Under the pieces are notes generated by a model. The model saw only the letters and a program-made list of their open reading frames with translations. It made no database searches and was not told the origin of the DNA. The position numbers and the translations under genes are program-made. Below, piece by piece: positions 34,315 to 43,715 of a DNA stretch of 64,000 bases. The stretch's first letter is position 1, and the number at the start of each line of letters is the position of its first letter. Origin of the DNA: Planctomycetaceae bacterium (GTDB lineage Bacteria; Planctomycetota; Planctomycetia; Pirellulales; Pirellulaceae); the NCBI GenBank assembly GCA_027487485.1, contig JAIYDN010000052.1, positions 299,980-363,979 on the forward strand, read 5' to 3'.

Positions 34315-35061
34315 TTACTCTTCTGTCGTTTCCTCTTCACCCATTTCGCTGCTTTCCTCGGCCGCAAGCAGCTCATCGTATTTCGCTCGGATTTGTGTTA
34401 ACTGATCTTCTGTCACGCTCGACACATCTCCCATCCATTGTGCCAAGTATCCATCGCGATGTTTCTCAGCCAGGGGCTCCCATTGGTCCTGAGGGATGGT
34501 TAACGGTTCCGCAGTGCCGGTTGCAGGTTCTGGAAGGAAGGCTCGGATGCCATGCAACGCAATCCAACGCGCATCATAATCATGAGGTGTTTCTCGATCC
34601 CACTGCACCGCCATTTTCATGATTTGCTTGGAGTTTTCGAGATCCTGAAATTGTTCTAAGCGCAGCAGCTGAGGAACAAGATTGTTGAGGATTTCGGCAG
34701 CGCCTTCGACGGATGGGTCCGTGCATCGCTGAATATCGAAATAGGTTCGGATACGCGCACAGTAGAGCCAAAAGAGCGCGTCGTCCACTTCGTCCTGAGC
34801 ATAGAGATATACGGATAGATGAAAGAAAACGGCAGGCGCATAGCGATTCGGATGTTCTTGAATTCGAGATGCAACTTTTTCCTTTTGCTCGTCGGTTCCT
34901 TCTAAGAATGCCGTGATCGCTTTACTCTCGCGTGATGTACGAATCTCTTTGTACTCACCCTTAAGCGGTGTTACCTCATCGCCTGAGAATGCGAATGATG
35001 CTGTGAACCAAATCGCAAATATCGTTAATAGTGGTAATCGCAAGATTGTTTTCGCCTCCAA
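34315..35061 (-). CDS. Exported helical protein of unknown function
   Basis: 248 residues. A signal peptide is visible (ILRLPLLTIFAIWFTASFAFSG). The mature part is mostly helical and could contain tetratricopeptide-like pairs (APAVFFHLSVYLYAQDEVDDALFWLYCARI), and it ends in an acidic tail (EESSEMGEEETTEE). I do not recognise a family. It is convergent with the SGNH hydrolase. A perfect 12-base palindrome lies 32 bases upstream of its start. Confidence 0.65.
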   Translation of the reverse strand: MEAKTILRLPLLTIFAIWFTASFAFSGDEVTPLKGEYKEIRTSRESKAITAFLEGTDEQKEKVASRIQEHPNRYAPAVFFHLSVYLYAQDEVDDALFWLYCARIRTYFDIQRCTDPSVEGAAEILNNLVPQLLRLEQFQDLENSKQIMKMAVQWDRETPHDYDARWIALHGIRAFLPEPATGTAEPLTIPQDQWEPLAEKHRDGYLAQWMGDVSSVTEDQLTQIRAKYDELLAAEESSEMGEEETTEE

Positions 35062-35092
35062 AGAAAGATTGGAACAGGAACAAACGAGACCT

Positions 35093-35104
35093 CGTTCGCG
35101 AACG
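35093..35104. promoter_or_regulatory. Perfect palindrome, possible operator
   Basis: CGTTCGCGAACG is fully self-complementary and lies 32-43 bases before the start at 35061, where a regulator could act. No matching regulator is identified. The chance of such a site appearing at random is not negligible. Confidence 0.3.
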
Positions 35105-35333
35105 GTAGGTCAGGCGCAATTGTTCAGGGACGAAAACAGGGCGTGAAATTGGCTTCACGGACCATCATGAACCGTTTGGAGGATTTCTAGCGATTTTTCG
35201 GGGGACGCAGCGTTCTAGTGTTGATTGTAGGCTGTTCGTGTTCAGGTAGTTGCTCACCGGTAAAACGTCAGGCGGATCGACTAAGCCGTTCGCGAGCGAT
35301 GTTGTTTCGTGATCGGCACCGTTTCGTGAACGC

Positions 35334-36653
35334 TCACCATCCCACAGGTTGAGTCCAGGCCTTTTGATAGGGGCTTTCCTTAGTGGGATTCATGGGCGGC
35401 TTATCGCTGGTGATTGTCGCTCGGACATACAGTTCGTCACCGGTCAAGGTGTAGGTCGCTTTGAGCCCAGTCACGGTGGAAAGCACTTTGCCGACGTCTG
35501 CTGAGTAGTCGAGTGTTACAGGTGATTCCGTGTTGCTTGGCGGTACATCGCGAGGAGTGGTCGTTTCGTCGAAGCGTTTTGGCGTTCCGATAAACTGAGT
35601 TGTGTACTGAGCGTCGCCCTGTGCCTTGATCTCGATGGTAATGGTGCGAGTCGATTGGTCGAATTCCAGTGTTTCCAGTTCGATTCCGGTGGATGCGTAA
35701 AAATCTCCTTTTTTCATCGCGGTCAGGATAGATTCGGGGGTTAGCCATCGCGAGCGGACCATGATCCATCCTCGACCGGGAGATGCTTTCGTTTTGCCGT
35801 GGTAGTCATGGCTGTCGTCGGTAGCAAGCCCCATCAAAGGAGGCGCCTTGAACTGGCTTAACCGCAAGGTGCTGGTGATATCCCAGAGGGCTTCCAAGCT
35901 ATGTCGTCTTTCGCTCCCCAAGTCGCCGTCACCTTCAACACCGTTCCAGACTTCAAAAAACTCATCTTCCACCAATGCAGCTAGATCCTCTGCCGAGATG
36001 CCTTTGTCCCCAAGATTTGGGTGATTTAGGTGAGGCAGGATGATTCTGCCGGTCTGCTTTGCTTGGGCATCTACGGCTCGCAAATTGTTTTGAATCATTT
36101 CCCGAACGGTAGTCCCACCTTGGGGTGCAATTTTTTCGAGAATGTTCGTGGCGTTGATGTGAGCGTGCTTGTCTGTGATCTCTTGAGAAGAAATCATTAG
36201 AAACTCCCCTGTCGATTCGACCAACGCACGTACTTCGTCAAGCGGCATCAAGCGAACTTCGAGATCATTCGATTCGGGATTGCTACGCGCTTGTACCCAG
36301 TCTTTTCCAAACTTCGCCAAGTATTTTGGCAACACTTCTTTTCCGCCGCGGGCTTCCACTTTCGAGACCGGCATCCATTTGACCCCTTGGCTAAGGATAT
36401 TGTGGTCCGACAATGCAAGAAAGTGATATCCATTTCCACGGTACCAATCTGCAACCATTTCCGGAAAGTCGTCGCCGTCGCTCCATAGAGTGTGAGTATG
36501 CAGATTGCCTTTGTACCACTTTGCTGGTGTACCGTTGGGCGATTCCGCTTGGGACCCAACCACCTGCGAATCCGATTGTGCGAACAGTGGGTTTGTGTTC
36601 CACCCCACAAGCGAGGCAATGGTGACAAGAAAAAAGCAAGGGTTGATACGCAT
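35334..36653 (-). CDS. Secreted PHP-domain metallohydrolase, CehA/McbA-like
   Basis: 439 residues with a clear signal peptide (FFLVTIASLVGWNTNPLFAQ). The metal-binding start of the PHP domain is WYKGNLHTHTLWSDGD near residues 47-62, followed by ALSDHN near 81, and later metal ligands are likely in LPHLNHP and GLATDDSHDYHG. The family includes phosphoesterases and the carbaryl hydrolase CehA, so the exact bond cleaved is open. The C-terminal 100 residues form a beta-rich domain. It is divergent from the MtfA-like gene; the 233-base gap between them shows no other feature. Confidence 0.8.
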   Translation of the reverse strand: MRINPCFFLVTIASLVGWNTNPLFAQSDSQVVGSQAESPNGTPAKWYKGNLHTHTLWSDGDDFPEMVADWYRGNGYHFLALSDHNILSQGVKWMPVSKVEARGGKEVLPKYLAKFGKDWVQARSNPESNDLEVRLMPLDEVRALVESTGEFLMISSQEITDKHAHINATNILEKIAPQGGTTVREMIQNNLRAVDAQAKQTGRIILPHLNHPNLGDKGISAEDLAALVEDEFFEVWNGVEGDGDLGSERRHSLEALWDITSTLRLSQFKAPPLMGLATDDSHDYHGKTKASPGRGWIMVRSRWLTPESILTAMKKGDFYASTGIELETLEFDQSTRTITIEIKAQGDAQYTTQFIGTPKRFDETTTPRDVPPSNTESPVTLDYSADVGKVLSTVTGLKATYTLTGDELYVRATITSDKPPMNPTKESPYQKAWTQPVGW

Positions 36654-36886
36654 GCAAATACTTTCGGGTAAACGAGACTCTATTGGCTATGCAAAGAAGC
36701 TACAACACGTCATCTCGCATGCAATTTTGTTGGTAGCCCTCAGGAAGTCAATCCGTAACCGGGGGCCCGCTCGTTGAAGTTCTTGTTAACTGCCCACGTC
36801 GAAGTCTATTGGGTGGCTTACAATAGAGCGAATCACAACTCGTCGAATTTTTGATCTGGTACACCTACCCAAGGAATCAATTCCTA

Positions 36887-37669
36887 ATGCTCGAATGGTT
36901 GCTCGGTAAAAGAAGATATTTGCTCAAGCAGGATGTCACTCGCGATGAGCTTCGAAGGCTGCGCCGTTTGCTTTGGCAAGCGGAGTTGATGGAATTAGGG
37001 CAGCTTGATCAACTTGTGAAATGGACCCGAGTCTTCGTCGCTGAAAAGCATTGGGAAGGTTGCGAGGGGCTCGTCGTAACCGACGACATGAAGTGGATGA
37101 TTGCCTCTATGGCTGGAATGATCGTTCTGGCTTACCCCGATTGGTACTTTGATAGTACCTCTACGGTATTGATTTATCCGACAACCTATGTTGCGCGCGT
37201 GGAGCCACAGTATTTTACGAATACTTACAACGCAACTCTTGGCGGCGAGTTTCATCGGGCAGGTCAGACCATTTACCGTGGGCCTGTTATCTTAAACTGG
37301 AGAGATGTTCAATCCGCTTCGCAGGGACCCAATGAAGGTCATCATCTGGTGGTGCATGAATTTGCTCACCAGTTGGATATGATCAATGGTCCTTCCGCGG
37401 ATGGGCTACCGCCGTTGCCCGCAACGGTAGACGAGGGCACATGGCGACGCGCCATGAAGGCGGAGTATGAGGTGGCTCGGGAGATGGTGTCGCAGGGGCA
37501 TAGGATCTTGATGGATCACTATGGCTTGAGTCACGAGAGCGAGTTCTTTGCGGTTGCAAGTGAACTTTATTTTCAAATGCCAGAAACGTTGGCAGAGTAT
37601 CATCCCAATGTTTACGTGCTTTTGAGGGACTTTTACGTCACGGAGCTGCATTCTTTCCCGGAAACGTAG
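36887..37669 (+). CDS. mtfA: MtfA-like zinc peptidase
   Basis: Gluzincin-type peptidase of the M90 family, 260 residues. The zinc site is HEFAHQLDMING near the centre, with the Glu ligand probably in the later helix of ESEFFAVASELYF. In Escherichia coli MtfA binds the repressor Mlc and so derepresses glucose uptake; whether that applies here is unknown, as no Mlc is visible. The ATG at 36887 is preferred over the upstream TTG at 36851 because AAGGA lies eleven bases before it and the protein then begins MLEWLLGKRRYLL. It is cytoplasmic, with no export signal. Confidence 0.82.
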   Translation: MLEWLLGKRRYLLKQDVTRDELRRLRRLLWQAELMELGQLDQLVKWTRVFVAEKHWEGCEGLVVTDDMKWMIASMAGMIVLAYPDWYFDSTSTVLIYPTTYVARVEPQYFTNTYNATLGGEFHRAGQTIYRGPVILNWRDVQSASQGPNEGHHLVVHEFAHQLDMINGPSADGLPPLPATVDEGTWRRAMKAEYEVAREMVSQGHRILMDHYGLSHESEFFAVASELYFQMPETLAEYHPNVYVLLRDFYVTELHSFPET

Positions 37670-37830
37670 AATCCAAGGGCTCGAATTTCCAGTTTTCGTG
37701 GGTGCCCTCATGGTTTACGCCCATCTGCGTGGCACTTCCTGTATCATCAGAGTTCTCGAATAGATGCAGTTGGACAACTTCTGTATCTTCAAATTCATTT
37801 TTGCCTTGAACGAATCAGAAGTCTCTTATC

Positions 37831-38592
37831 ATGTCAAATGCCTCATCAGAACACAGCCAGGGCAGCGGAAACACATGGGCAATCGTCGCGGGGATTTTGG
37901 GGGTGATGTTCGTGGTCATGCTGGTTTGTGCTGGCGTCTTCGCTATGCTGCTGCTACCTGCGGTCCAATCAGCCAGAACCGCGGCGCGGCGCATGTCCAG
38001 TTCTAACAATGTCAAGATGCTTTCGTTGGCGCTTTTAAATTACGAGTCGACTTACCGAGCGTTTCCTCCGGCGTATACCGTGGACGCAGACGGAAATCGA
38101 CTTCACAGTTGGCGAACGTTGTTGATTCCATTTATGGATAGTTCTGGACTTGCGGCAGAAATCGATATGTCCAAACCTTGGAATCATCCGGATAATGCGT
38201 TTGCTTTGGATCATGATATACCTGCGTTCCGATCTCCGTTGGGAAACACAAAACCTGGATATACCAGTTATCTTGCGGTCGTTGATGCTTCAACGGCGTT
38301 AATCGGTGGCCAGTCAGCCAAGTTACGAGAGATAACTGACGGGACGTCGAATACGATTTGGATTTATGAGACCTCCGATTCTAAGGCCGTCCATTGGATG
38401 GAGCCGTCGGATGGTTCGATTCAGGATTTTCAGGACGAAGTTACAAGCACGTTACCCAAGCCTGTTGCGGGGACTGTTTGCGGACTTGTTGACGGCTCGA
38501 TAATCTATTTGTCCAACTTAACCAGTCCCGCCGACGTCAAAGCGTATGCGACCCGAGACGGCGGCGAAATTGTAATAGCGCCGGACCGGTGA
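37831..38592 (+). CDS. Short DUF1559 protein with a plain membrane anchor
   Basis: 253 residues. The family core LLPAVQSARTAARRMSSSNNVKMLSLALLNYESTYRAFPP is typical of planctomycete DUF1559 proteins, and the closing CGLVDGSI is the usual H-x9-DG-type end. The N-terminus differs from most members: in place of a prepilin cleavage motif (G followed by FTLxE), it has a polar start and a membrane helix (WAIVAGILGVMFVVMLVCAGVFAMLL). It is therefore probably anchored in the membrane instead of processed as a pseudopilin. Function of the family is unknown. It is not in an evident operon. Confidence 0.82.
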   Translation: MSNASSEHSQGSGNTWAIVAGILGVMFVVMLVCAGVFAMLLLPAVQSARTAARRMSSSNNVKMLSLALLNYESTYRAFPPAYTVDADGNRLHSWRTLLIPFMDSSGLAAEIDMSKPWNHPDNAFALDHDIPAFRSPLGNTKPGYTSYLAVVDASTALIGGQSAKLREITDGTSNTIWIYETSDSKAVHWMEPSDGSIQDFQDEVTSTLPKPVAGTVCGLVDGSIIYLSNLTSPADVKAYATRDGGEIVIAPDR

Positions 38593-38778
38593 CCCTTCGC
38601 CCAGAAACTCCGGCACCTACGGACGGAATTGCTTGCAAACGCGGCATATTTGCTCAGGGCTGGATGGAACTTTCAGATGACTTTGAAGTTCCCGTGGTAT
38701 ATGATAACGCGGCTATGAGTTGGCCACATTTTTGGCGTTGATTTAAGATAAAACGATTACACTCGGGAAAGAAATTCG

Positions 38779-39492
38779 ATGCAATACGACAATCCTTATT
38801 CTATTGACGGGCGTGGTTCCGCGGCGTACGCGATCGAATCGGAGCGGACGGCTTTTATCCGTCGCACCTATACCCACCTGATGTTTGCTGTCCTGGCATT
38901 CATAGGACTGGAAGCTTTGTTTTTGGCGATTTTTCCAGCTCAAACCGTGATGCAGTTTCTGGGGGCGGCAGGAAACTTGGGACCGCTTGTCATGATGGTG
39001 GCCTTTATGGCCGTCAGTTGGGTGGCTCGGTCTTGGGCGGAATCGGGAAGCTCCCAGACAATGCAGTATGCCGGCCTTGGATTGTATGTTGTTGCTGAAG
39101 CTCTGATCTTTGTCCCCTTGATGCATGTGGCCATGCGATTCGGTCCAGACATTCCGATTCAAGCTGGACTGATTACCGCTACCGTTTTTGCGGGTTTGAC
39201 TGCCTTTGTGTTCATGACCAAAGCGGACTTGTCATCGTGGGGCAGTTACCTTGGAATGGCAGGCATTGCCTTATTCGTGGTTGCGATTCTTGGGATGATT
39301 TTTGGCTTCTCGCTTGGACTGTTCTTCAGTGGAGCGATGGTGGTTCTGCTTTGTGGTTACATTCTTTATGATACGTCCAATGTGTTGCATCGATTTGGTA
39401 CGAATCAGCATGTTGCGGCCTCGCTGGCCCTGTTCTCCTCGGTTGCAACTTTGCTTTGGTATGTAACTCGCTTCTCGATGCGGGATGAATAG
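38779..39492 (+). CDS. Bax inhibitor-1 / YccA family membrane protein
   Basis: 237 residues with about seven membrane helices. After a short cytoplasmic start it has the family segment ERTAFIRRTYTHLMFAVLAFIGLEA, and later TAFVFMTKADLSSWGSYLGMAGIALFVV and YILYDTSNVLHRFG, which contain the conserved acidic residues of the calcium-leak channel family. Bacterial members (YccA, YbhL, BsYetJ) act as pH-sensitive calcium channels or modulators of FtsH proteolysis. The C-terminus FSMRDE is short and charged. It stands alone, 46 bases before the mutarotase gene. Confidence 0.9.
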   Translation: MQYDNPYSIDGRGSAAYAIESERTAFIRRTYTHLMFAVLAFIGLEALFLAIFPAQTVMQFLGAAGNLGPLVMMVAFMAVSWVARSWAESGSSQTMQYAGLGLYVVAEALIFVPLMHVAMRFGPDIPIQAGLITATVFAGLTAFVFMTKADLSSWGSYLGMAGIALFVVAILGMIFGFSLGLFFSGAMVVLLCGYILYDTSNVLHRFGTNQHVAASLALFSSVATLLWYVTRFSMRDE

Positions 39493-39537
39493 AGCAGAGG
39501 ACTGGCAAACCAAGAATCACGTATTTTAGAGTAGACC

Positions 39538-39981
39538 ATGCTTAAAACCTCGTTATTGCATCCGCAGATTCTGAAGACCATCGCGGAAGCAGGACACCAC
39601 GCAAAGATATTGATTGCAGATGGAAACTACCCTGCTTCCTCGAAACGGGGGCCGAGGTCGGAACTTGTTTCGTTGCAGTTGACGCCCGGGATTCCAACAG
39701 TGGCACAGGTTCTGAGGCCGTTGTTGGAGATTTTGCCCATCGACCATATCCACACGATGGGGATTGAGCCTACCGACGAATATGCGCTGGATTCCGACCC
39801 GGTGGTTTGGACAGAGTATCGGAAGATCATGAAAGAGCATTCTTTCAAGCGAGATTTAGAGCCTATCGTGAAGTGGGATTTTTACGATGCAGTCATGTCG
39901 GACGATCATGTGCTAACGATTCAAACCGCCGATCAAGCGACCTGGGCCAACTTGCTGTTATTGGTTGGGGTCCGGACGTAG
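39538..39981 (+). CDS. fucU: RbsD/FucU-family sugar mutarotase
   Basis: 147-residue mutarotase/pyranase that interconverts anomeric or ring forms of a sugar such as fucose or ribose. The catalytic His region is AEAGHHAKILIADGNYP, and the C-terminal ADQATWANLLLLVGV matches the family end. The following fuconolactonase-like gene, which overlaps by one base (TAGTG), favours L-fucose over ribose. The choice of fucU over rbsD rests on that context. Cytoplasmic. Confidence 0.85.
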   Translation: MLKTSLLHPQILKTIAEAGHHAKILIADGNYPASSKRGPRSELVSLQLTPGIPTVAQVLRPLLEILPIDHIHTMGIEPTDEYALDSDPVVWTEYRKIMKEHSFKRDLEPIVKWDFYDAVMSDDHVLTIQTADQATWANLLLLVGVRT

Positions 39982-40808
39982 TGCGAATCGATTCTCATCA
40001 GCATTTTTGGATCTATTCCCCCGCCGAGTACCCTTGGATCCAGGCTGGGACCGTTCTGGAAAGAAGTTTTCTTCCGAACGATTTAGGACCGCTTCTGCAT
40101 TCTGCCGGGATTGATCGATGCATTGCCGTCCAAGCTAGGCAGCACTTCGAAGAGAATGAGTTTCTAAGTCAGTTGGTGGTACAGAACGAGGCGGTTGCAG
40201 GTTTTGTTGGCTGGATCGACCTGCGGAGCCCGTTAGTTGAACATCAGGCGGAGCAGATGAAGCAGCTGCCGGGCGCCGTGGGGGTACGCCATGTGGTCCA
40301 GGACGAGCCCGACCCTGATTTCATGTCGCGAGAGCCGTTTCGACGAGGAATTGCGTCGCTTCAACCGCACAGGCTTGTTTACGACATTCTTATCTATGAG
40401 CACCAGTTGGACGATGCGATTCGGCTTGTCCGCGATTTTCCAGAACAAGCCTTCGTTTTGGACCATATCGCGAAGCCTAAAATCAAGAGCAACCAGATTC
40501 AGACTTGGCAAGCGAAAATGACGGAGCTTGCCCAGCATTCCAATGTTTCCGTCAAACTGTCGGGGATGCTGACCGAAGCTGACCACACAGCCTGGACGCT
40601 GGAGCAGCTTTTGCCTTACTGGGAAGTCGTTTTGGAAGCCTTTGGGCCCGATCGAATCCTGTACGGTTCCGACTGGCCAGTGGTGCTTCTTGCCGGTCAG
40701 TATGCGCGTTGGGTTGAGATTGTGACCCAATGGCTTTCTCGACTGGAGGAACCAGATCGGGCTAAAATCTGGGGTGGAAATGCGAATCGAATCTATTTGA
40801 ACGGCTGA
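39981..40808 (+). CDS. Amidohydrolase, L-fuconolactonase-like
   Basis: 275-residue metal-dependent hydrolase of the amidohydrolase_2 family. It begins at GTG 39981, which shares a base with the mutarotase stop (TAGTG); this matches the family start RIDSHQHFWIYSP, while the longer frame from 39807 lies wholly inside the mutarotase gene. Metal ligands are in DSHQHFW and the later Asp in GSDWPV; GVRHVVQDEPD and VKLSGM are shared with L-fuconolactonases and 2-pyrone-4,6-dicarboxylate hydrolase relatives. It probably opens the fuconolactone ring in L-fucose or L-rhamnose catabolism, supported by the coupled mutarotase. A dehydrogenase and dehydratase for the same pathway are not in the window. Confidence 0.85.
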   Translation: MRIDSHQHFWIYSPAEYPWIQAGTVLERSFLPNDLGPLLHSAGIDRCIAVQARQHFEENEFLSQLVVQNEAVAGFVGWIDLRSPLVEHQAEQMKQLPGAVGVRHVVQDEPDPDFMSREPFRRGIASLQPHRLVYDILIYEHQLDDAIRLVRDFPEQAFVLDHIAKPKIKSNQIQTWQAKMTELAQHSNVSVKLSGMLTEADHTAWTLEQLLPYWEVVLEAFGPDRILYGSDWPVVLLAGQYARWVEIVTQWLSRLEEPDRAKIWGGNANRIYLNG

Positions 40809-40933
40809 CAAGATAGAAAATCAGCCCGAAATCGTCCCCAACTGCCCCTCTTCCGAGTTGTGTGAGACGGGAATCATGAATACGATTTCTACCTCGGTTC
40901 GTTGAATTTCCTCTGTTCAGTAGCAAACACACT

Positions 40934-42388
40934 ATGTCATCAGCAACTCCCATCACCGTCGCACACGGCGACGGCATCGGCCCCGAGATCATGTCCGCGA
41001 CACTTCAGATTTTGAAGGAGGCCGGCGCGAGGCTCGATATCCACACGATCGAAATTGGTGAGAAGCAGTATTTGAAGGGAAATCTGGCGGGTATTGAACC
41101 TGGCGCTTTTGAGAGTTTGCGTCAAACGAAAGTCTTTCTCAAGGCACCGATCACGACTCCTCAAGGGGGTGGTTTTAAGTCTCTGAACGTAACCACGCGC
41201 AAGGCATTTGGACTGTATGCCAACATTCGTCCTTGCTTGAGTTACGATCCATACATTCGCACCAAGCATCCAAAAATGGATGTGGTTATCGTTCGCGAGA
41301 ACGAAGAAGATTTGTACGCCGGTATCGAGCATCGCCAAACCATCGATGTGATGCAGTGCTTGAAGCTGATCACGCGCCCTGGCACCGAAAAGATCGTTCG
41401 TTATGCCTTTGAATATGCGCGGGCTTACGGACGGAAGAAGGTCACTTGCTTCTCCAAGGACAATATCATGAAGCTGACCGATGGTCTGTTTCATAAGATT
41501 TTCGATGAGATCAGTGCAGAATACCCTGACATTGAGAACGAGCACTGGATTGTCGATATTGGTGCTGCCAAGTTGGCTGACACACCAGAGGTGTTTGACG
41601 TAGTCGTAATGCCCAATTTGTATGGCGATATTCTATCCGACGTTGCTGCTCAAATTGCTGGATCCGTTGGGCTGGCAGGTAGCGCTAACATCGGTGACGG
41701 ATGTGCCATGTTCGAAGCGATCCACGGTTCTGCACCTCGAAGAGCTGGACAGAACTTGGCCAATCCATCGGGCTTGTTTTTGGGCGCTGTCCAGATGCTG
41801 GTCCATATCGGTCAAGCTGATATCGCCGAACTGGCTCACAATGCATGGCTTAAGACTATCGAAGATGGTGTTCACACTTACGACATCTTCAAGGAAGGGA
41901 TCTCCAAGGAAAAGGTCGGCACCAAGGAATTTGCCGCTGCGGTGGTCGCTCGAGTTGGCCAAAAACCAGAGTTCTTGAAGGCAGTGAACTACTCGAATGC
42001 ACCGAAACGCCCGCTAACAACGAGACCTCCTCATGTACGTTCTTCCGAAAAGAAAGAGTATGTCGGAGCTGACGTCTTTATCGCTTGGCTAGGCAAGACG
42101 AATGACCTTGCGGCAAAGCTGCAGCCACTGGCCGGTGATGGAATGGAACTGGAAATGCTCTCCAACCGTGGTATGAAAGTATGGCCGGGCGGAATGGAAG
42201 AGACATTCTTGGTGGATGTGTTCCGATGCCGCTTTGCTACGCCAGAAAATAGTGGCAAGACGACCACTCAAAAGGCCACGATTGCCTTGTTCGGACGCAT
42301 CGCCGATGCTGGTTTGGAAATTGTGAAGCACGAAGGGCTGTTCACTTTTGATGGAAAGCCTGGGTTCTCCAAAGGCCAAGGGCAATAG
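40934..42388 (+). CDS. icd: NADP-type isocitrate dehydrogenase
   Basis: Citric acid cycle enzyme oxidising isocitrate to 2-oxoglutarate; 484 residues. The N-terminus [16 protein letters not shown] is the classic beta-decarboxylating dehydrogenase start; the substrate loop includes [18 protein letters not shown] and [17 protein letters not shown]. The signature [19 protein letters not shown] is intact, as is [11 protein letters not shown] for cofactor binding. The C-terminal extension beyond residue 340 ([19 protein letters not shown]) is like that of the Thermus-type enzyme. A LysR regulator starts 22 bases downstream. Coenzyme preference is inferred from the family only. Confidence 0.93.
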   Translation: MSSATPITVAHGDGIGPEIMSATLQILKEAGARLDIHTIEIGEKQYLKGNLAGIEPGAFESLRQTKVFLKAPITTPQGGGFKSLNVTTRKAFGLYANIRPCLSYDPYIRTKHPKMDVVIVRENEEDLYAGIEHRQTIDVMQCLKLITRPGTEKIVRYAFEYARAYGRKKVTCFSKDNIMKLTDGLFHKIFDEISAEYPDIENEHWIVDIGAAKLADTPEVFDVVVMPNLYGDILSDVAAQIAGSVGLAGSANIGDGCAMFEAIHGSAPRRAGQNLANPSGLFLGAVQMLVHIGQADIAELAHNAWLKTIEDGVHTYDIFKEGISKEKVGTKEFAAAVVARVGQKPEFLKAVNYSNAPKRPLTTRPPHVRSSEKKEYVGADVFIAWLGKTNDLAAKLQPLAGDGMELEMLSNRGMKVWPGGMEETFLVDVFRCRFATPENSGKTTTQKATIALFGRIADAGLEIVKHEGLFTFDGKPGFSKGQGQ

Positions 42389-42410
42389 AGTTTGGCAAAG
42401 GTTTGAGTTT

Positions 42411-43271
42411 ATGGAAATTGACCAGCTCAGACACTTTGTGGCCGTTGCTGAATTAGGAAACTTCACTCATGCTGCAAGGCAGGTTGGCTTGTCCCAATCA
42501 GCCTTGAGTCGATCCATGGCCAAGTTCGAAGAGGAGCTTGGCCAACCTCTTTTTGAGCGTCAATCGCGCGGAGTTTCGTTGACGGATGCCGGGAAGCTTT
42601 TGTTTCCAAAGGCAAAACAAATACTGACTCTAGCCGCGGAAGCAAAGTCAGAGATTAGTGACGATGGCCAAACGGGTAGGATTCGCATCGGTGCGATTCC
42701 TACCATTCTGCCATACTACCTTCCTCCATTACTGCGACAGTTTAGCGATCGCTATCCTGCCGCCAAAGTCATGGTGCGCGAGGAAACGACGGATGGTCTT
42801 CTGAAGGCGATCACCGACGGTGAACTGGATCTTGCGATCATGGCCTTACCGCTGTCGGCCAAGTATTTGGACATCGACGAGCTATTTGAAGAAGAGCTGA
42901 TGTTGGTGTTGCCAGCAGACAGCCCACTCGCAAGCAAAAAGCAGATTCGGCTTTCCGACATCGAATCCATGCCATTCGTGTTGCTCAACGAAGCCCATTG
43001 TTTGACAGACAATATTGTTTCCTTTTGCCGGCATCGCGCTTTTGATCCCGAAGCCGTTGAGCGAACGAGTCAGCTTGCGACGGTTCAAGAGCTCGTTTCA
43101 CTACATCACGGCATCAGCATGGTCCCGGCGATGGCAGCGGAATTGGATTCCAGTCCGCGTCGCGTTTATCGATCGCTAGTCGGTGTTAAGCCAACCAGAA
43201 AAATAGCCGTCGTCTCCAATCCGTATCGGTTCAAGAGCAAGCTTCTGCAAGCGTTTCGGCGTCTGCTGTAA
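42411..43271 (+). CDS. LysR-family transcriptional regulator
   Basis: 286-residue regulator with an N-terminal winged helix-turn-helix (residues 1-60, including [20 protein letters not shown] and [19 protein letters not shown]) and a periplasmic-binding-protein-like effector domain from about 90. The chosen ATG at 42411 matches the family start; an upstream frame from 42348 lies within icd. The arrangement and similarity of the effector domain ([25 protein letters not shown]) are like OxyR or CynR-type proteins. OxyR-like cysteines are present ([14 protein letters not shown] near residues 190-205), so peroxide sensing is a possibility to test. It may be co-transcribed with icd. Confidence 0.88.
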   Translation: MEIDQLRHFVAVAELGNFTHAARQVGLSQSALSRSMAKFEEELGQPLFERQSRGVSLTDAGKLLFPKAKQILTLAAEAKSEISDDGQTGRIRIGAIPTILPYYLPPLLRQFSDRYPAAKVMVREETTDGLLKAITDGELDLAIMALPLSAKYLDIDELFEEELMLVLPADSPLASKKQIRLSDIESMPFVLLNEAHCLTDNIVSFCRHRAFDPEAVERTSQLATVQELVSLHHGISMVPAMAAELDSSPRRVYRSLVGVKPTRKIAVVSNPYRFKSKLLQAFRRLL

Positions 43272-43274
43272 TCG

Positions 43275-43332
43275 GAGCCGCAGACGTTAGCCGCGTTACT
43301 GTAACTTGAGCCGCAGGCGCTAGCCGCGTTAC
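43275..43332. repeat. Two direct copies of the CCGCAGGCGCTAGCCGCG repeat
   Basis: Units at 43275-43299 and 43308-43332, period 33, both starting GAGCCGCAG and ending TAGCCGCGTTAC; they differ at two bases. The core is the same as in the tandem repeat at 29966-30119, showing a dispersed family. Confidence 0.8.
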
Positions 43333-43589
43333 GGATCGAGTTCGTCCTGACCATCTTGTGTTTGCCTGCATCCCACCAGGGTGCTGTGATCGAATTGACT
43401 CGCAACCACTGGATACAGGCTTTCAATCCTACGGAATCGCCGGAACGTCTAGGGATAGCTTAACGCCACATACTAAGTGCCTAGTATCTATCTCTCCTAC
43501 CTTAGCCGTATTGGATGCTTATCAGCGATATTCGGGCTTGTCCCGATGTGTCGCAACAGGTTTGGTGTGCTAATTTTTAGATTTTTAGT

Positions 43590-43650
43590 TAGCCAGAGTC
43601 GCCAAACTTCAGAGCGTCGAAAAAAAACCGAACTCTGGCGAGTCCGGCTA
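43590..43650. repeat. Imperfect inverted repeat, second REP-like family
   Basis: TAGCCAGAGTCGCCAA at 43590-43605 is nearly the inverse of CTCTGGCGAGTCCGGCTA at 43633-43650. The 27-base loop contains an A-run. It could fold into a long hairpin and looks like a separate dispersed element. Confidence 0.6.
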
Positions 43651-43694
43651 CTCCAGAATGAAGCGTTACGGATTCCAATGCAGATCGTTGTTGT

Positions 43695-43715
43695 CGCGGC
43701 TAGCGCTCGCGGCTC
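43695..43715. repeat. Inverted single copy of the CCGCAGGCGCTAGCCGCG family
   Basis: CGCGGCTAGCGCTCGCGGCTC reads on the minus strand as GAGCCGCGAGCGCTAGCCGCG. It faces the two direct units at 43275-43332 across about 360 bases. Confidence 0.7.

Noticed and set aside
39807..39980. 58-residue N-terminal extension of the fuconolactonase-like protein
   Set aside because: It lies entirely within the mutarotase gene, while the GTG at 39981 matches the family start.
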